Source of the DNA: Polaromonas sp.
Lineage (GTDB): Bacteria; Pseudomonadota; Gammaproteobacteria; Burkholderiales; Burkholderiaceae_C
Length of the DNA: 54,463 bases
Direction: 5' to 3'
Assembly: GCF_030682935.1 (NCBI RefSeq)
Contig: NZ_JAUXNA010000140.1
Coordinates: 1 to 54,463 of the forward strand
The number at the start of each line of letters is the position of its first letter. The first letter of the stretch is position 1. Positions 35,387 to 44,667 of the stretch are shown one piece after another. Under the pieces are notes generated by a model, which saw nothing but the letters and a program-made list of their open reading frames with translations, was not told where the DNA came from and did not search any database. Position numbers and translations under genes: made by a program.

Positions 35387-36409
35387 TCAGGCATGCAGGC
35401 GTTTGGCCATGCCCGCCGACAGCCACAGGCGCTGGTTAGACTCGACGAGCAATGCGTCCACGCCCTTGAGCGGCGCAAGCAGACGGCGGCCGGCTTCGGC
35501 GCCGGCCACCATGATGGCCGCGCCCAGGCCGTTGATGTCCTCCAGCTTGCGCGACACCAGGGCCACGCCATGCGGGCCGGCCGTGGGCTGGCCGGTCTTG
35601 GGATCCAGGATATGGTGGTAGCGTCGGCCATTGCGCATGAAGCCGCGCTCGTAGTCGCCCGAGGCCGCCACAAAGCCCTCGCTCAGATCCAGCACCCCCA
35701 CGATGCGCTCCGGTGCGCGCGGATCGCGCAAGCCCACGCGCCAGTCGCGTCCCTGCAGCTGCCCGCTCACGAGCACATCGCCGCCGCCATTGATCATCGC
35801 GTCGGCCATGCCATGGCGCTTCAATACCTGCATGCCCGCTTGCAGTATCGGGAGCTTGGCAATCCCGCCCAAATCGACGCGCATGCCGCGGCGCCGCAAA
35901 TAGGCCGTGGCGGATTTCTCGTCGAGTATCAAGTCCCGGTAGTTCACCAGCGGCAATTCACGCGCAATTTCCGCGGCATCCGGAATAATTGTTTGCGCCG
36001 GGTCAAAATTCCAACCCTGAAATGCCCCCACCGTAATGTCAAACGCGCCTTGGCTGCGCTCCGACATCTGCCTCGCCATTTTCAGCGCGTGCATCATCTC
36101 GGGTGCCACCGCGACGGGCTGCAGTCCCGCAGCCAGGTGCAGGGCGCTGACCACACTGGTGGCGCGATAGCGGCTCATCATGTCGCTCAGTCGCGCCATT
36201 TCGGCGAATGCGGCTGCCATCGCCGCCTCGGCTGCGTCGGCGTTCAGGGCCTGCACGGTGATGTCCACGCGCGTGCCCATCAGGCTGCGCGAGGCCTGCC
36301 GTACCCTCGGATCTGCCAGGGCCGGTTTGAGGAACAGCGCAGTGGCCAGCAAGGGCAGGCCGGCGAGCATGCGCCGGCGTCCGTTGTTCAGGCGAGGCGT
36401 GAGCGTCAT
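35387..36409 (-). CDS. nosX: NosX / ApbE family FAD:protein FMN transferase
   Basis: This 340-residue ApbE-family enzyme moves FMN from FAD to Thr of a D-x-x-[ST]GA[TS] target. Family landmarks are MGTRVDITVQALN, INGGGDVLVSGQL and HHILDPKTGQPTAG. It has a twin-arginine-type signal (NNGRRRMLAGLPLLATALFL), so it acts in the periplasm. In this position it is the NosX homologue, which would flavinylate the periplasmic domain of NosR. It starts 10 bp after the cytochrome c stop; the two form a leftward operon diverging from nosZ. The start at 36409 opens the signal peptide; the open frame extends upstream to 36469 without similarity. Confidence 0.93.
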   Translation of the reverse strand: MTLTPRLNNGRRRMLAGLPLLATALFLKPALADPRVRQASRSLMGTRVDITVQALNADAAEAAMAAAFAEMARLSDMMSRYRATSVVSALHLAAGLQPVAVAPEMMHALKMARQMSERSQGAFDITVGAFQGWNFDPAQTIIPDAAEIARELPLVNYRDLILDEKSATAYLRRRGMRVDLGGIAKLPILQAGMQVLKRHGMADAMINGGGDVLVSGQLQGRDWRVGLRDPRAPERIVGVLDLSEGFVAASGDYERGFMRNGRRYHHILDPKTGQPTAGPHGVALVSRKLEDINGLGAAIMVAGAEAGRRLLAPLKGVDALLVESNQRLWLSAGMAKRLHA

Positions 36410-36419
36410 CGCCTGGCCT

Positions 36420-36818
36420 TTAGCGTGATTGAGCCACCATGTAGTCCACGGCGGCCTTGACTTCATCATCCGGGAGCGTGGTGCCGCCGCCGCGCGCCGG
36501 CATCATGCCCTTGGCGCCGGTGAAGCCCTCCAGCGCATGCTTGTACAGAATGTCGGTGCCCTGGGCGATGCGCGGCGCCCAATCAGCCTTGTCACCGGGC
36601 TTGGGCGCGCCGGCCACACCGGCTGCATGGCACAAGGCGCAAGCCTTGCCAAACACGCTCTTGCCCAGTGCGTTCTCGGCGACCGGCGCCGTAACCGCAG
36701 CAGGTGCCGTCGCGGGCGCTGGCGCGGGGGCGCCGGTGGTGGCCTGGTTTTTATCGCCGCAAGCGGTCAGGAAAAAGGCCAGCGCGGCGATGGCCAGCGC
36801 ATTCAGGGGTTTGTGCAT
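36420..36818 (-). CDS. Lipoprotein cytochrome c (c5-like), putative NosZ electron donor
   Basis: This 132-residue cytochrome has a lipoprotein signal (lipobox LTAC, Cys20), a flexible linker (GDKNQATTGAPAPAPATAPA) and a class I haem domain with CALCH (60-64) and axial-ligand methionine in GMMPARGG (105-106). The pattern of a short c5-like cytochrome ending DDEVKAAVDYMVAQ fits periplasmic electron carriers. It leads a leftward operon with nosX and shares the FNR-type control region with nosZ, so a donor role to NosZ is a fair inference. The start at 36818 was chosen for the signal peptide. Confidence 0.9.
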   Translation of the reverse strand: MHKPLNALAIAALAFFLTACGDKNQATTGAPAPAPATAPAAVTAPVAENALGKSVFGKACALCHAAGVAGAPKPGDKADWAPRIAQGTDILYKHALEGFTGAKGMMPARGGGTTLPDDEVKAAVDYMVAQSR

Positions 36819-36924
36819 GGAAGGACTCCGTTGGAATGTGATGCAAATTCTAGACACCTAAGCCGACGTATGCACCATGCTTTGCACGCCTTGGCGGACA
36901 AAAAGTTGCATTTGAAATGGATCA

Positions 36925-36938
36925 TTGATCTCGCTCAA
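36925..36938. promoter_or_regulatory. FNR/DNR-type binding site in the nosZ divergent promoter
   Basis: TTGAT-CTCG-CTCAA differs from the consensus TTGAT-N4-ATCAA at one position. It lies about 97 bp before the nosZ ATG and 107 bp before the cytochrome start, and could control both directions in response to low oxygen or nitric oxide. Confidence 0.78.
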
Positions 36939-37034
36939 TGTCGGTGAAGCATCTTGAAGCAATCATAAAGGCTGTCACCGAGCAAGCACCGTCCGCAAGG
37001 CAGCCAAGCGCCTTGTCTACTTAGGAACTCCACC

Positions 37035-38966
37035 ATGAGCCAGAAACCAAACACTCCGTCCGAACAACCCAGCGGTCTCGGCCGCCGCAGGTTCATCAAC
37101 ACCGCCGCGCTGGCGGGCCTGACGGTCGGCGTGGCCGCCTGTACCGACAAGGCGACCACGGGCGCACCAGCGACGCCGGCGGCAAGCGGTGCATCCACGG
37201 GCGCTGCCCGGGGTGGCGACAATGCCACGCATCTGAAGCCGGGCGAGCTGGATACCTATTACGGCCTGTGGAGTGGCGGCCATACCGGCGACATGCGTGT
37301 GCTGGGCCTGCCCTCGGGCCGCGAGATCCACCGCATCCCCTGCTTTGTGCCCGATGCGCTGGTGGGCTGGGGCATTACCAATGAATCGAAGAAGGTGATG
37401 GGCACCAAGGCTGACGGCAGCCTCAGGTACACGGTGGGCGACTCCCACCACACCCATGCCTCCTACAAGGACGGCAACTACGACGGCCGCTACGCCTGGA
37501 TCAACGACAAGATCAACAGCCGCATCGCGCGCATACGCCTGGACTATTTCGTCTGCGACAAGATCACGGACCTGCCCAATGTGCAGGGCTTTCACGGCAT
37601 CTTCCCGGACAAGCGCGACCCGGTGGACGAGAAGATCAACTACACCACGCGCGTGTTCTGCGGCGGCGAGTTTTCCATCCCCCTGCCCAACACCGCCACC
37701 GAGGATGCATCCAAGTACCGCTCGCTGTTCAGCTGCGTGGACGCCGAAAGCATGGAAGTGCGCTGGCAGGTGCAGATCGACGGCAACTGTGATCTGGTCG
37801 CCACTTCCTATGACGGCAAGCTGGCCGCGGTCAACCAGTACAACACCGAGATGGGCGCGAAGTACGAGGACATGATGTCCGCCGAGCGCGACGCCTGCCT
37901 GTTCTTCAACGTGGCCCGCATCGAGGCCGCAGTCAAGGCCGGCAAGTTCAAGACCATTGCGGGCTCCAAGGTGCCGGTGGTGGACGGCACGCACGAGGCC
38001 AACAAGGACCCCAAGACCGCGCTCACGGCCTATGTGTCCGTGCCCAAGAACCCGCACGGCGTGAACGCCAGCCCCGATGGCAAATACTTCATTTGCGCCG
38101 GCAAGCTCTCGCCCACCGGCACCGTGATCGAACTCGCCAAGGTGCTCGACTGGTTCGAGGGCAAGCTCGAGAAGCTGGACTCGGTCATCGTCGCCGAGGT
38201 CGAACTGGGCCTGGGCCCGCTGCACACCGCCTTTGACGGCCGCGGCAACGCCTACACCACGCTGTTCCTGGACAGCCAGGTGGTGAAGTGGAATGTGGGA
38301 GCCGCGATCAAGTTCCACGCCGGCGACAAGAGCGCCAAGTACGTGGTCGATCGCCTGGATGTGCATTATCAGCCGGGCCACATCAACGCCTCGCAGTCGG
38401 AAACCATGTTTGCCGACGGCAAGTACCTGGCCGTGGGCTGCAAGTTCTCCAAGGACCGCTTCCTGCCGGTGGGCCCGCTGCACCCCGAGAACGAGCAGAT
38501 CGTGGACATTTCTGGCGAGAAGATGGTGCTGCTGGCCGACCACCCGGTGCGCGGCGAGCCGCATGACTTCATCATCTTCAAGCGCGATCTGGTGCGCCCG
38601 AAGCAGGTGTATGCGCTCGACGACTTCCCGCTGGCCATCAAGGACCCCAAGGAATCCGGCGTGTTCCGCAATGGCAAGAAGGTCACGGTCAAGATGACCT
38701 CGCAGGCGCCGGCCTTCAGCCTGCGCGAGTTCAAGCTCAAGAAGGGCGACGAGGTCACGCTGATCCTGACCAACCTGGACAAGATCGAGGACCTGACGCA
38801 CGGCTTCGCGATTCCCAACCACAACGTGAACTTCATCGTCAATCCGCTGGAAACCGCCTCGGTCACGTTCGTGGCCGACAAAGTCGGCGTGTTCTGGTGC
38901 TACTGCACCCACTTCTGTCATGCGCTGCACCTGGAAATGCGCACGCGTATGATCGTTGAAGCCTGA
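37035..38966 (+). CDS. nosZ: Nitrous oxide reductase, Tat-exported with lipobox-like signal
   Basis: This 643-residue copper enzyme reduces N2O to N2 in the periplasm. The twin-arginine signal (GRRRFINTAALAGL) places it in the Tat-exported clade I. The beta-propeller CuZ domain shows DSHHTHASYKDG and the C-terminal cupredoxin CuA domain shows C624-x3-C628, H632 and M635 in CYCTHFCHALHLEM. Unusually, the signal ends in VAAC (C36), which fits a lipobox, and is followed by a Thr/Ala/Pro linker (DKATTGAPATPAASGAS) before the usual core at HLKPGELDTYYGLWSGGHTG. An additional cysteine, C622, precedes the CuA pair. Confidence 0.97.
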   Translation: MSQKPNTPSEQPSGLGRRRFINTAALAGLTVGVAACTDKATTGAPATPAASGASTGAARGGDNATHLKPGELDTYYGLWSGGHTGDMRVLGLPSGREIHRIPCFVPDALVGWGITNESKKVMGTKADGSLRYTVGDSHHTHASYKDGNYDGRYAWINDKINSRIARIRLDYFVCDKITDLPNVQGFHGIFPDKRDPVDEKINYTTRVFCGGEFSIPLPNTATEDASKYRSLFSCVDAESMEVRWQVQIDGNCDLVATSYDGKLAAVNQYNTEMGAKYEDMMSAERDACLFFNVARIEAAVKAGKFKTIAGSKVPVVDGTHEANKDPKTALTAYVSVPKNPHGVNASPDGKYFICAGKLSPTGTVIELAKVLDWFEGKLEKLDSVIVAEVELGLGPLHTAFDGRGNAYTTLFLDSQVVKWNVGAAIKFHAGDKSAKYVVDRLDVHYQPGHINASQSETMFADGKYLAVGCKFSKDRFLPVGPLHPENEQIVDISGEKMVLLADHPVRGEPHDFIIFKRDLVRPKQVYALDDFPLAIKDPKESGVFRNGKKVTVKMTSQAPAFSLREFKLKKGDEVTLILTNLDKIEDLTHGFAIPNHNVNFIVNPLETASVTFVADKVGVFWCYCTHFCHALHLEMRTRMIVEA

Positions 38967-38985
38967 TTTGACGGGTTGAACCTTG

Positions 38986-39011
38986 CAAGCGCCGCATCCG
39001 CGCGGCGCTTG
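38986..39011 (+). terminator. Hairpin between nosZ and nosR (attenuator or RNA-stability element)
   Basis: Perfect 10-bp arms CAAGCGCCGC and GCGGCGCTTG around a six-base loop lie 19 bp after nosZ and 15 bp before the nosR start. No strong T-tail is seen, so partial termination or protection of the nosZ mRNA 3' end is more likely than full termination. Confidence 0.75.
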
Positions 39012-39026
39012 TTCTTCAGGGAAGAT

Positions 39027-41663
39027 ATGTATTTGAGATGCCGACAGTTGGCAGCCAGGGGGGATGCCTGCCTGGCTGCGTTGTTTCTCGTGCTCGCCAT
39101 GTCGGCGGGCAGTGTGCGCGCAGGCGCCTATGAGGCGGCGCTGCCGCCCGAACTCAATACCGCCAGGGACATGTGCGCCCTGGTGCCTTGCGCCGAGGTA
39201 TTCCCCGGCGCCACGAACTTCTCCGAGCGCAAGGGCCAGCCGCCTTACGTGGAGGCCTACGATAACGCCAGCGCGCAAAAGAAACTGCTGGGCTATGTGA
39301 TGCTGTCCACCGACATCACCGACACGCCGGCCTATTCGGGCAAGTCGGTGGTGACGCTGATCGGCATGGACAAGGCCGGCCGTTTCGTGGGCGTCAAGGT
39401 GCTCAAGCATTCCGAGCCGATTTTGCTGCTCGGCATTCCCGAGTCAACGCTGCTGCGCTTCAATGCGCAATACATCGGCAAGTCGGTGGCCGACAAGATA
39501 GAAGTGGGACAGTCGCGCCCCGATGAAGGCGTGCTGGGCCTGGACGCGATCTCCGGCGCCACCGTCACCGTGATCGCGCAGAATCAGGTGATGATGACCT
39601 CCGGCACGGTCGTGGCGCGCCAGGTCGGCATTCTGGCGCCCACCGTGCGCGAGCCCGCGCGCTACGTCGTCAACGGCAAGCGCTCCAGCTGGGACGAACT
39701 GGTCAAGCAGGGCGCTGTGCAGCGCTTGCGGGTCAACCCCGAACAGGTGGGCCTGGAGCGTGGGCCCGAGCCCTTTATCGAACTCTGGTTTGGCGACCTC
39801 AACCACCCCGACATCGGCAAGAGCCTGCTGGGTGACAACAGCTGGAACAACCTGCGCCTGCAGCTCAAGGAAGACGAGCACGCGATTTTTGTGATTCGCA
39901 CGCGCGGCGCGGAATCGTTCAAGGGGTCGGGCTTTGTGCGCGGCGGCATTTACGACCGCGTGCAGGTGCGCCAGGGCGCCGATGCCTTCACTTTTCGTGA
40001 TCTTGATGCGCTCAACCTTTACGGCATCGATGCTGCGGGCGCGCCGTCGTTCAACGAATCGGCCATCTTCATCATCCGCCCGACGTCGTTTTCAGCCGCG
40101 TACCCATGGAAGCTCAGTTTTCTGGGCAACCGCGTGGACCGCGCGACCGGCGCGCGCGTCTTCACGAGCTTTGATGCCCCCTACTGGCTGCCCGCCGCCG
40201 CTCTCGAAGGCGGGCGCCCGAAAATTGAAGAGCCCGACGCGCCGTGGGTGCGCATCTGGCAGTCGCGCGCTGTCGGGATCGCGCTGTTTGCGCTGCTGCT
40301 GGTGGCGGTGACCGTGGTCTATGCGCTGCGCGAAAAGCTCACGCGCCGGTCCACGCACAAGAACAAATGGCCCGTCAACGCGTTCAAGTACAGCGCCTGG
40401 GCCATCAGCATTGTGTTCGTCGGTTTTGGCGCCATGGCCCAGCCGTCCATCACGCAGGTGCTGACCTGGTTCCATGCGCTGCTGTTCCAGTGGACCTGGT
40501 CGCTGTTCCTTTCCGACCCGTTCATTTTCTTGTTCTGGATCTTCATCATCATCACCGTGTTCCTGTTCGGCCGCGGGCTGTTTTGCGGCTGGATGTGTCC
40601 GTTTGGCTCGCTCTCCGAGGCGATTTACAAGGTGGCGCGCGTGGTCGGCTTCAAGCGCTTTCAGACCCAGTTGCCACAGGTCTGGCATGACCGCCTCAAA
40701 TGGCTGAAGTACGCGGTGTTCTTCGGCCTGATCACGGTGTCGATGTTCTCGATGGGGCTGGCCGAGAAACTCTCCGAGGTCGAGCCGTTCAAGACCACCT
40801 TCCTGGTCGGTATCAACAACCGTGCATGGCCCTATGGCCTGTTTGTGGCCGTGCTGCTGGGCTTGTCGATCTTTATTGAACGACCCTACTGCAAATACCT
40901 TTGCCCTCTGGGCGCCTCGCTGGCGATGCCCAGCACCTTCCGCTGGTTTGGTCTCAAGCGCAAGCAGGACTGCAACAGCTGCAAAGCCTGCGCCGTGGGC
41001 TGCGGCGCGCAGGCCATCGACGCCGACGGCCGCATCGACCACCGCGAATGCCTGCACTGCCTCGATTGCATGGTGCTCTACACGGATACCAGGGGCTGCC
41101 CGCCGCTGGCCAGGGAGCGCAAGCGCCGCGAGCGCGATGGGCTGGAGATCACGCCGGTTGACGTCAATGGCTATTTCATCCCGATCCACCCGGCCAGCAG
41201 CTTCACCGAACAGATCAGCGCCAAGGCGGCCCAGGGGCCGGATCCACGCATGCCCACAGATTCAGCGCTGCCGCCACACAAGGGGGGTCCGCGTGGGCTG
41301 CAGTGGCTATGGCTCGAACTGCGCGACCACCTGTGGCCATGGAGCAGCGAAGGCTGGCACTCGCAGCGGGCGCTGCAGGTAGCGGGCTTCTCGCTGGCCG
41401 TAGCGGCGAGCGTGGCCTGGGTGATGACGGCGATGGGAACCCTTTCCTCAGGGGCCATCATTGGATGGTGGTTTGGCTGGAGCGTCTACGAGGTGCTGAT
41501 CCGCCTGTCGGGCAAGCGCTACGTGAAGGACGGCCCGTGGTGGCAGGACCATTACCGCCGTGCCAGCGTGATGGACATGCTGAGCTATGTCGGATTCAAG
41601 AATCTGCTGATCGGCGCGGCGCTGTTCCTCGCGCTCAAGGCGCTGGGCTTGTTGTCATTATGA
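39027..41663 (+). CDS. nosR: NosR, membrane flavo/iron-sulfur protein of N2O respiration
   Basis: This 878-residue protein has a signal peptide (LAALFLVLAMSAGSVRA) and a periplasmic FMN-binding domain with the flavinylation site in DAISGATVTVIAQ (T179 acceptor). Several membrane segments follow, with CxxxCP motifs (CGWMCP near 520, CKYLCP near 621). A cytoplasmic double-cluster ferredoxin part has CNSCKACAVGC (near 649-659) and CLHCLDC...GCPP (674 onward). It passes electrons towards NosZ and is needed for nosZ expression in other bacteria. ATG 39027 has a preceding AGGGAAG, so it was preferred to the TTG at 38976. A C-terminal membrane extension ends the protein. The stop overlaps the nosD start (ATGA). 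Confidence 0.95.
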   Translation: MYLRCRQLAARGDACLAALFLVLAMSAGSVRAGAYEAALPPELNTARDMCALVPCAEVFPGATNFSERKGQPPYVEAYDNASAQKKLLGYVMLSTDITDTPAYSGKSVVTLIGMDKAGRFVGVKVLKHSEPILLLGIPESTLLRFNAQYIGKSVADKIEVGQSRPDEGVLGLDAISGATVTVIAQNQVMMTSGTVVARQVGILAPTVREPARYVVNGKRSSWDELVKQGAVQRLRVNPEQVGLERGPEPFIELWFGDLNHPDIGKSLLGDNSWNNLRLQLKEDEHAIFVIRTRGAESFKGSGFVRGGIYDRVQVRQGADAFTFRDLDALNLYGIDAAGAPSFNESAIFIIRPTSFSAAYPWKLSFLGNRVDRATGARVFTSFDAPYWLPAAALEGGRPKIEEPDAPWVRIWQSRAVGIALFALLLVAVTVVYALREKLTRRSTHKNKWPVNAFKYSAWAISIVFVGFGAMAQPSITQVLTWFHALLFQWTWSLFLSDPFIFLFWIFIIITVFLFGRGLFCGWMCPFGSLSEAIYKVARVVGFKRFQTQLPQVWHDRLKWLKYAVFFGLITVSMFSMGLAEKLSEVEPFKTTFLVGINNRAWPYGLFVAVLLGLSIFIERPYCKYLCPLGASLAMPSTFRWFGLKRKQDCNSCKACAVGCGAQAIDADGRIDHRECLHCLDCMVLYTDTRGCPPLARERKRRERDGLEITPVDVNGYFIPIHPASSFTEQISAKAAQGPDPRMPTDSALPPHKGGPRGLQWLWLELRDHLWPWSSEGWHSQRALQVAGFSLAVAASVAWVMTAMGTLSSGAIIGWWFGWSVYEVLIRLSGKRYVKDGPWWQDHYRRASVMDMLSYVGFKNLLIGAALFLALKALGLLSL

Positions 41664-42934
41664 AAACGCCGGTGCTGGCTCTGGCGCTAGCCCTGGCGGC
41701 CCTCATCGGCGCGGGCAGTGCGGTCGCCGCCACGCTGACGGTGCGGCCAGGCGACGACCTGGCCGCCGTGGTCAAGGCGGCGGCGCCGGGCGATGTGGTC
41801 GAGGTGGCGCGGGGCTTTTACCGTGTCAACCTGCTGATCGACAAGCCGCTGACTTTGCGCGGCATCAATCGCCCCACGCTCAGCGGCGGCCAGACCGGCG
41901 ACACCATCCGCGTCACGGCGCCCGACGTGGTGATCGAGGGCCTGATAGTGCGCGACTCTGGCGACAGCCTCAAGGACCAGAACGCCGGCATTTACCTCTA
42001 CCCGGGCGCGCACCGCGCCGTGGTGCAGAACTGCGACCTGACCTACAACCTGTTCGGCCTGTGGATCGAAAAGGCCAACGACGTGCGGGTGCAGGGCAAC
42101 ACGATTACCGGCAAGCGCGAGTACAACTCCTCGCAGCGCGGCAACGGCGTGCAGCTCTACAACACCACGGGCGCGCGCATCTTTGACAACAACATCAGCT
42201 TCATGCGCGACGCGCTGTACGTGGACGTGTCGCACCATGCGATTTTTCGCGGCAACAAGCTGCACCACAGCCGCTACGGCACCCACTACATGAATTCCTA
42301 CCACAACCTGTGGGAAGACAACGACAGCTACTACAACCGGGGCGGCCTGGCGCTCATGGAGGTGCGCGACCAGGTCGTGCGCAACAACCGCGCCTGGGGC
42401 AACTCCGACCACGGCATCATGCTGCGCACCATCCAGGATTCGGTGATCGAGAACAACGTGGTGGCCGGCAACAATCGCGGGTTTTTCATCTACGACGTCG
42501 AGTACGCCACGCTCAGGGGCAATCTGGTGGTCGACAACGTGGTTGGCGTGCACCTGGCGGCGGGCTCGACGCGCAACGTGGTCGAGGGCAACGATTTCAT
42601 CGCCAACCGCGAGCAGGTACGCTATGTCGGGGCGCGAGACGAGCGCTGGGGTGCCCAAAGCGGCAACCACTGGAGCAACTACCTCGGCTGGGACCGCGAC
42701 GGCAATGGCATTGGCGATGTGCCCTACGAGGCCAACGACATGGTCGATCGCCTGACCTGGCAACATCCCAGCATGAAGCTGCTGCTGGCCAGCCCGGCCG
42801 TGCAGGCGCTGCGCCTGGTGGGCCAGCAGTTTCCGATTTTGCGCGTGCCTTCGGTGGTTGATCCCAAGCCGCGCATGCAACCGGGCAACCAACATTGGAG
42901 TCAATGGCGTGGCAAGCATTTTTCCGGTCAATAA
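41660..42934 (+). CDS. nosD: NosD, periplasmic CuZ maturation protein
   Basis: This 424-residue exported protein has a signal peptide (MKTPVLALALALAALIGAGS) and a right-handed parallel beta-helix made of repeated coils such as GLIVRDSGDSLKDQNAGIY, NNISFMRDALYVDV and NNVVAGNNRGFFIYDVEYAT. NosD works with the NosFY ABC transporter and NosL to assemble the CuZ sulfide-copper centre. The ATG at 41660 overlaps the nosR stop by four bases, and its 3' end overlaps the nosF start by 26 bases. Confidence 0.95.
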   Translation: MKTPVLALALALAALIGAGSAVAATLTVRPGDDLAAVVKAAAPGDVVEVARGFYRVNLLIDKPLTLRGINRPTLSGGQTGDTIRVTAPDVVIEGLIVRDSGDSLKDQNAGIYLYPGAHRAVVQNCDLTYNLFGLWIEKANDVRVQGNTITGKREYNSSQRGNGVQLYNTTGARIFDNNISFMRDALYVDVSHHAIFRGNKLHHSRYGTHYMNSYHNLWEDNDSYYNRGGLALMEVRDQVVRNNRAWGNSDHGIMLRTIQDSVIENNVVAGNNRGFFIYDVEYATLRGNLVVDNVVGVHLAAGSTRNVVEGNDFIANREQVRYVGARDERWGAQSGNHWSNYLGWDRDGNGIGDVPYEANDMVDRLTWQHPSMKLLLASPAVQALRLVGQQFPILRVPSVVDPKPRMQPGNQHWSQWRGKHFSGQ

Positions 42935-43841
42935 CGGCATCGCGGTTTCGCTGCGCGGCGTGACCAAGCATTACGGCCCGCTGCATGCGGTCGACGGTGT
43001 CGATCTGGACATTCAGCGCGGCGAAATCTTCGGCCTCATCGGGCACAACGGCGCGGGCAAAAGCACGCTGTTCAAGATGATGCTCGGACTGGTACCGGTT
43101 ACGGCGGGCGAGATTCTGGTGGGCGGTGCGCAGGTAGCCGGGCGCGGCTTTCGCGCGGCGCGACGCCACCTGGGTTACCTGCCCGAAAACGTCGTGCTCT
43201 ACGACAACCTGAGTGGCCTTGAAACCCTGCGTTTTTTTGCCCGCCTCAAGCACGCGCCGCTGGCCCAGTGCGCGCCAGCGCTCGAGCGCGTCGGCCTGGC
43301 GCATGCCGGGTCGCGCCCGGTGCGCGAGTATTCCAAGGGCATGCGCCAGCGCCTGGGTTTTGCGCAGGCGCTGCTGGGCTCGCCGCAGGTGCTGTTTCTT
43401 GACGAGCCCACCAACGGCCTGGACCCGCAGGCCATCCGCGACTTCTATGCCACGCTGCGCGGCCTGCAGAGCGAGGGTGTGACCATCATCATTACCTCGC
43501 ACATCCTGGCCGAACTGCAGGAGCGGGTGGGGCGCCTGGCCATCATGTCGGCCGGCAAGCTGCAGGCCGTGGGTAGCGTGCAGGCCTTGCGCGAACAGAC
43601 GCACATACCGCTGGTGTTTGAGTTGCGGCTGGACGCCGCTGATGCGCCGGCCGTGGCGCAAGCGCTGCTGCAATCAGTCGGCGTTGCGCCGGAACCCATG
43701 GCAACGGGCCTGCGCCTGCGCTGCCCGCGCGAATCGAAGATGGCCGTGCTCGCGGCGCTGGCGCCGTTTGGCACGCGCGTGCTCGACGTGAAGATGCAGG
43801 AACCGTCGCTCGAAGATGTGTTCTTCGGATTTTCCGATTGA
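42909..43841 (+). CDS. nosF: NosF, ABC ATPase
   Basis: This 310-residue ABC ATPase has Walker A GHNGAGKST, the signature YSKGMRQRLG and Walker B VLFLDEPTNGLDP, with an H-loop ITSHI. It powers NosDFY, which supplies sulfur and/or copper for CuZ assembly. A GGAG at 42897-42900, eight bases before the GTG at 42909, fixes an unusual GTG start inside the 3' end of nosD; the upstream in-frame starts lie within nosD and lack a Shine-Dalgarno. Confidence 0.94.
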   Translation: MASIFPVNNGIAVSLRGVTKHYGPLHAVDGVDLDIQRGEIFGLIGHNGAGKSTLFKMMLGLVPVTAGEILVGGAQVAGRGFRAARRHLGYLPENVVLYDNLSGLETLRFFARLKHAPLAQCAPALERVGLAHAGSRPVREYSKGMRQRLGFAQALLGSPQVLFLDEPTNGLDPQAIRDFYATLRGLQSEGVTIIITSHILAELQERVGRLAIMSAGKLQAVGSVQALREQTHIPLVFELRLDAADAPAVAQALLQSVGVAPEPMATGLRLRCPRESKMAVLAALAPFGTRVLDVKMQEPSLEDVFFGFSD

Positions 43842-43851
43842 AGGAGCACCC

Positions 43852-44667
43852 ATGGAACTGACGCAAATTTTCACGATCGCCGCCAAGGAATTTCGCGACC
43901 GCATGCGCAACCGCTGGGTGCTGGCGGTGGCGCTGGTGTTCACCGTGTTTTCGCTGGTGATCGCTTATTTTGGCGGTGCGCAGCAGGGCACGGTCGGCTT
44001 TCGATCGATCGAATTCACCATCGCCAGTTTGGTCAGTCTGGTGATCTACCTGATTCCGCTGATCGCGCTGCTGCTGGGCTTTGACGCCATCGTCGGCGAG
44101 CGCGAACGCGGCTCGCTCGACTTGCTGCTGGCGCTGCCCATCACGCGGCTGGAGCTGCTGCTGGGCAAATACCTCGGTCTCGCGGCAGCGCTCACGCTGT
44201 CCACGCTGGCGGGCTTTGGCCTGGTGGCGGTGCTGCTTTACAGTCAGTTCAGCTGGGCCGGGCTGTACCACTATGTCGGCTTCATGATCAGCTCGGTGCT
44301 GCTGGGCCTGGCATTCCTGAGCCTCGCCGTGCTGGTGTCGGTGGTGGCGCGCGACCGCACGCGCGCTTCGGGGCTGGCGATTGCGATGTGGTTTTTCTTT
44401 GTGTTGGTGTTCGACCTGCTGCTGCTGGGCGCGCTGGTCGGCACGGGCGGCGCCTACGGCGGCGAGGCCTTCGCCTATATGCTGCTGCTCAACCCCGCGG
44501 ATGTGTTTCGCATCCTCAATGTGTTTTCGCTCGAAGATGTTCGCACCCTGTATGGCCTGGCCAGCATCGTGCCGCCCGCCCTGGCCAAGCCCTGGCTGAT
44601 GGGCGCGGTCATGCTGGCCTGGATTATTGTGCCGCTTGCGCTGGCACGCTGGAGATTCAAATCATGA
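43852..44667 (+). CDS. nosY: NosY, ABC permease
   Basis: This 271-residue membrane protein has about six hydrophobic segments, from RNRWVLAVALVFTVFSLVIA to the terminal MLAWIIVPLALARWRFKS. It carries the conserved EREALxSLDLLLALP-like coupling segment (ERERGSLDLLLALPITRLEL). It forms the transmembrane part of NosDFY. An AGGAG six bases upstream supports ATG 43852. Its stop overlaps the nosL start (ATGA). Confidence 0.94.
   Translation: MELTQIFTIAAKEFRDRMRNRWVLAVALVFTVFSLVIAYFGGAQQGTVGFRSIEFTIASLVSLVIYLIPLIALLLGFDAIVGERERGSLDLLLALPITRLELLLGKYLGLAAALTLSTLAGFGLVAVLLYSQFSWAGLYHYVGFMISSVLLGLAFLSLAVLVSVVARDRTRASGLAIAMWFFFVLVFDLLLLGALVGTGGAYGGEAFAYMLLLNPADVFRILNVFSLEDVRTLYGLASIVPPALAKPWLMGAVMLAWIIVPLALARWRFKS

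Noticed and set aside
38976-39026. TTG at 38976 as the nosR start
   Set aside because: It places a hairpin inside the coding region. The ATG at 39027 has a better Shine-Dalgarno and directly precedes the signal peptide.
37017-39410. A 797-codon open frame on the minus strand opposite nosZ
   Set aside because: It is His/Val/Ala/Gly-rich with no recognisable domain and mirrors the codon bias of nosZ. Long antisense frames are expected in GC-rich genes.
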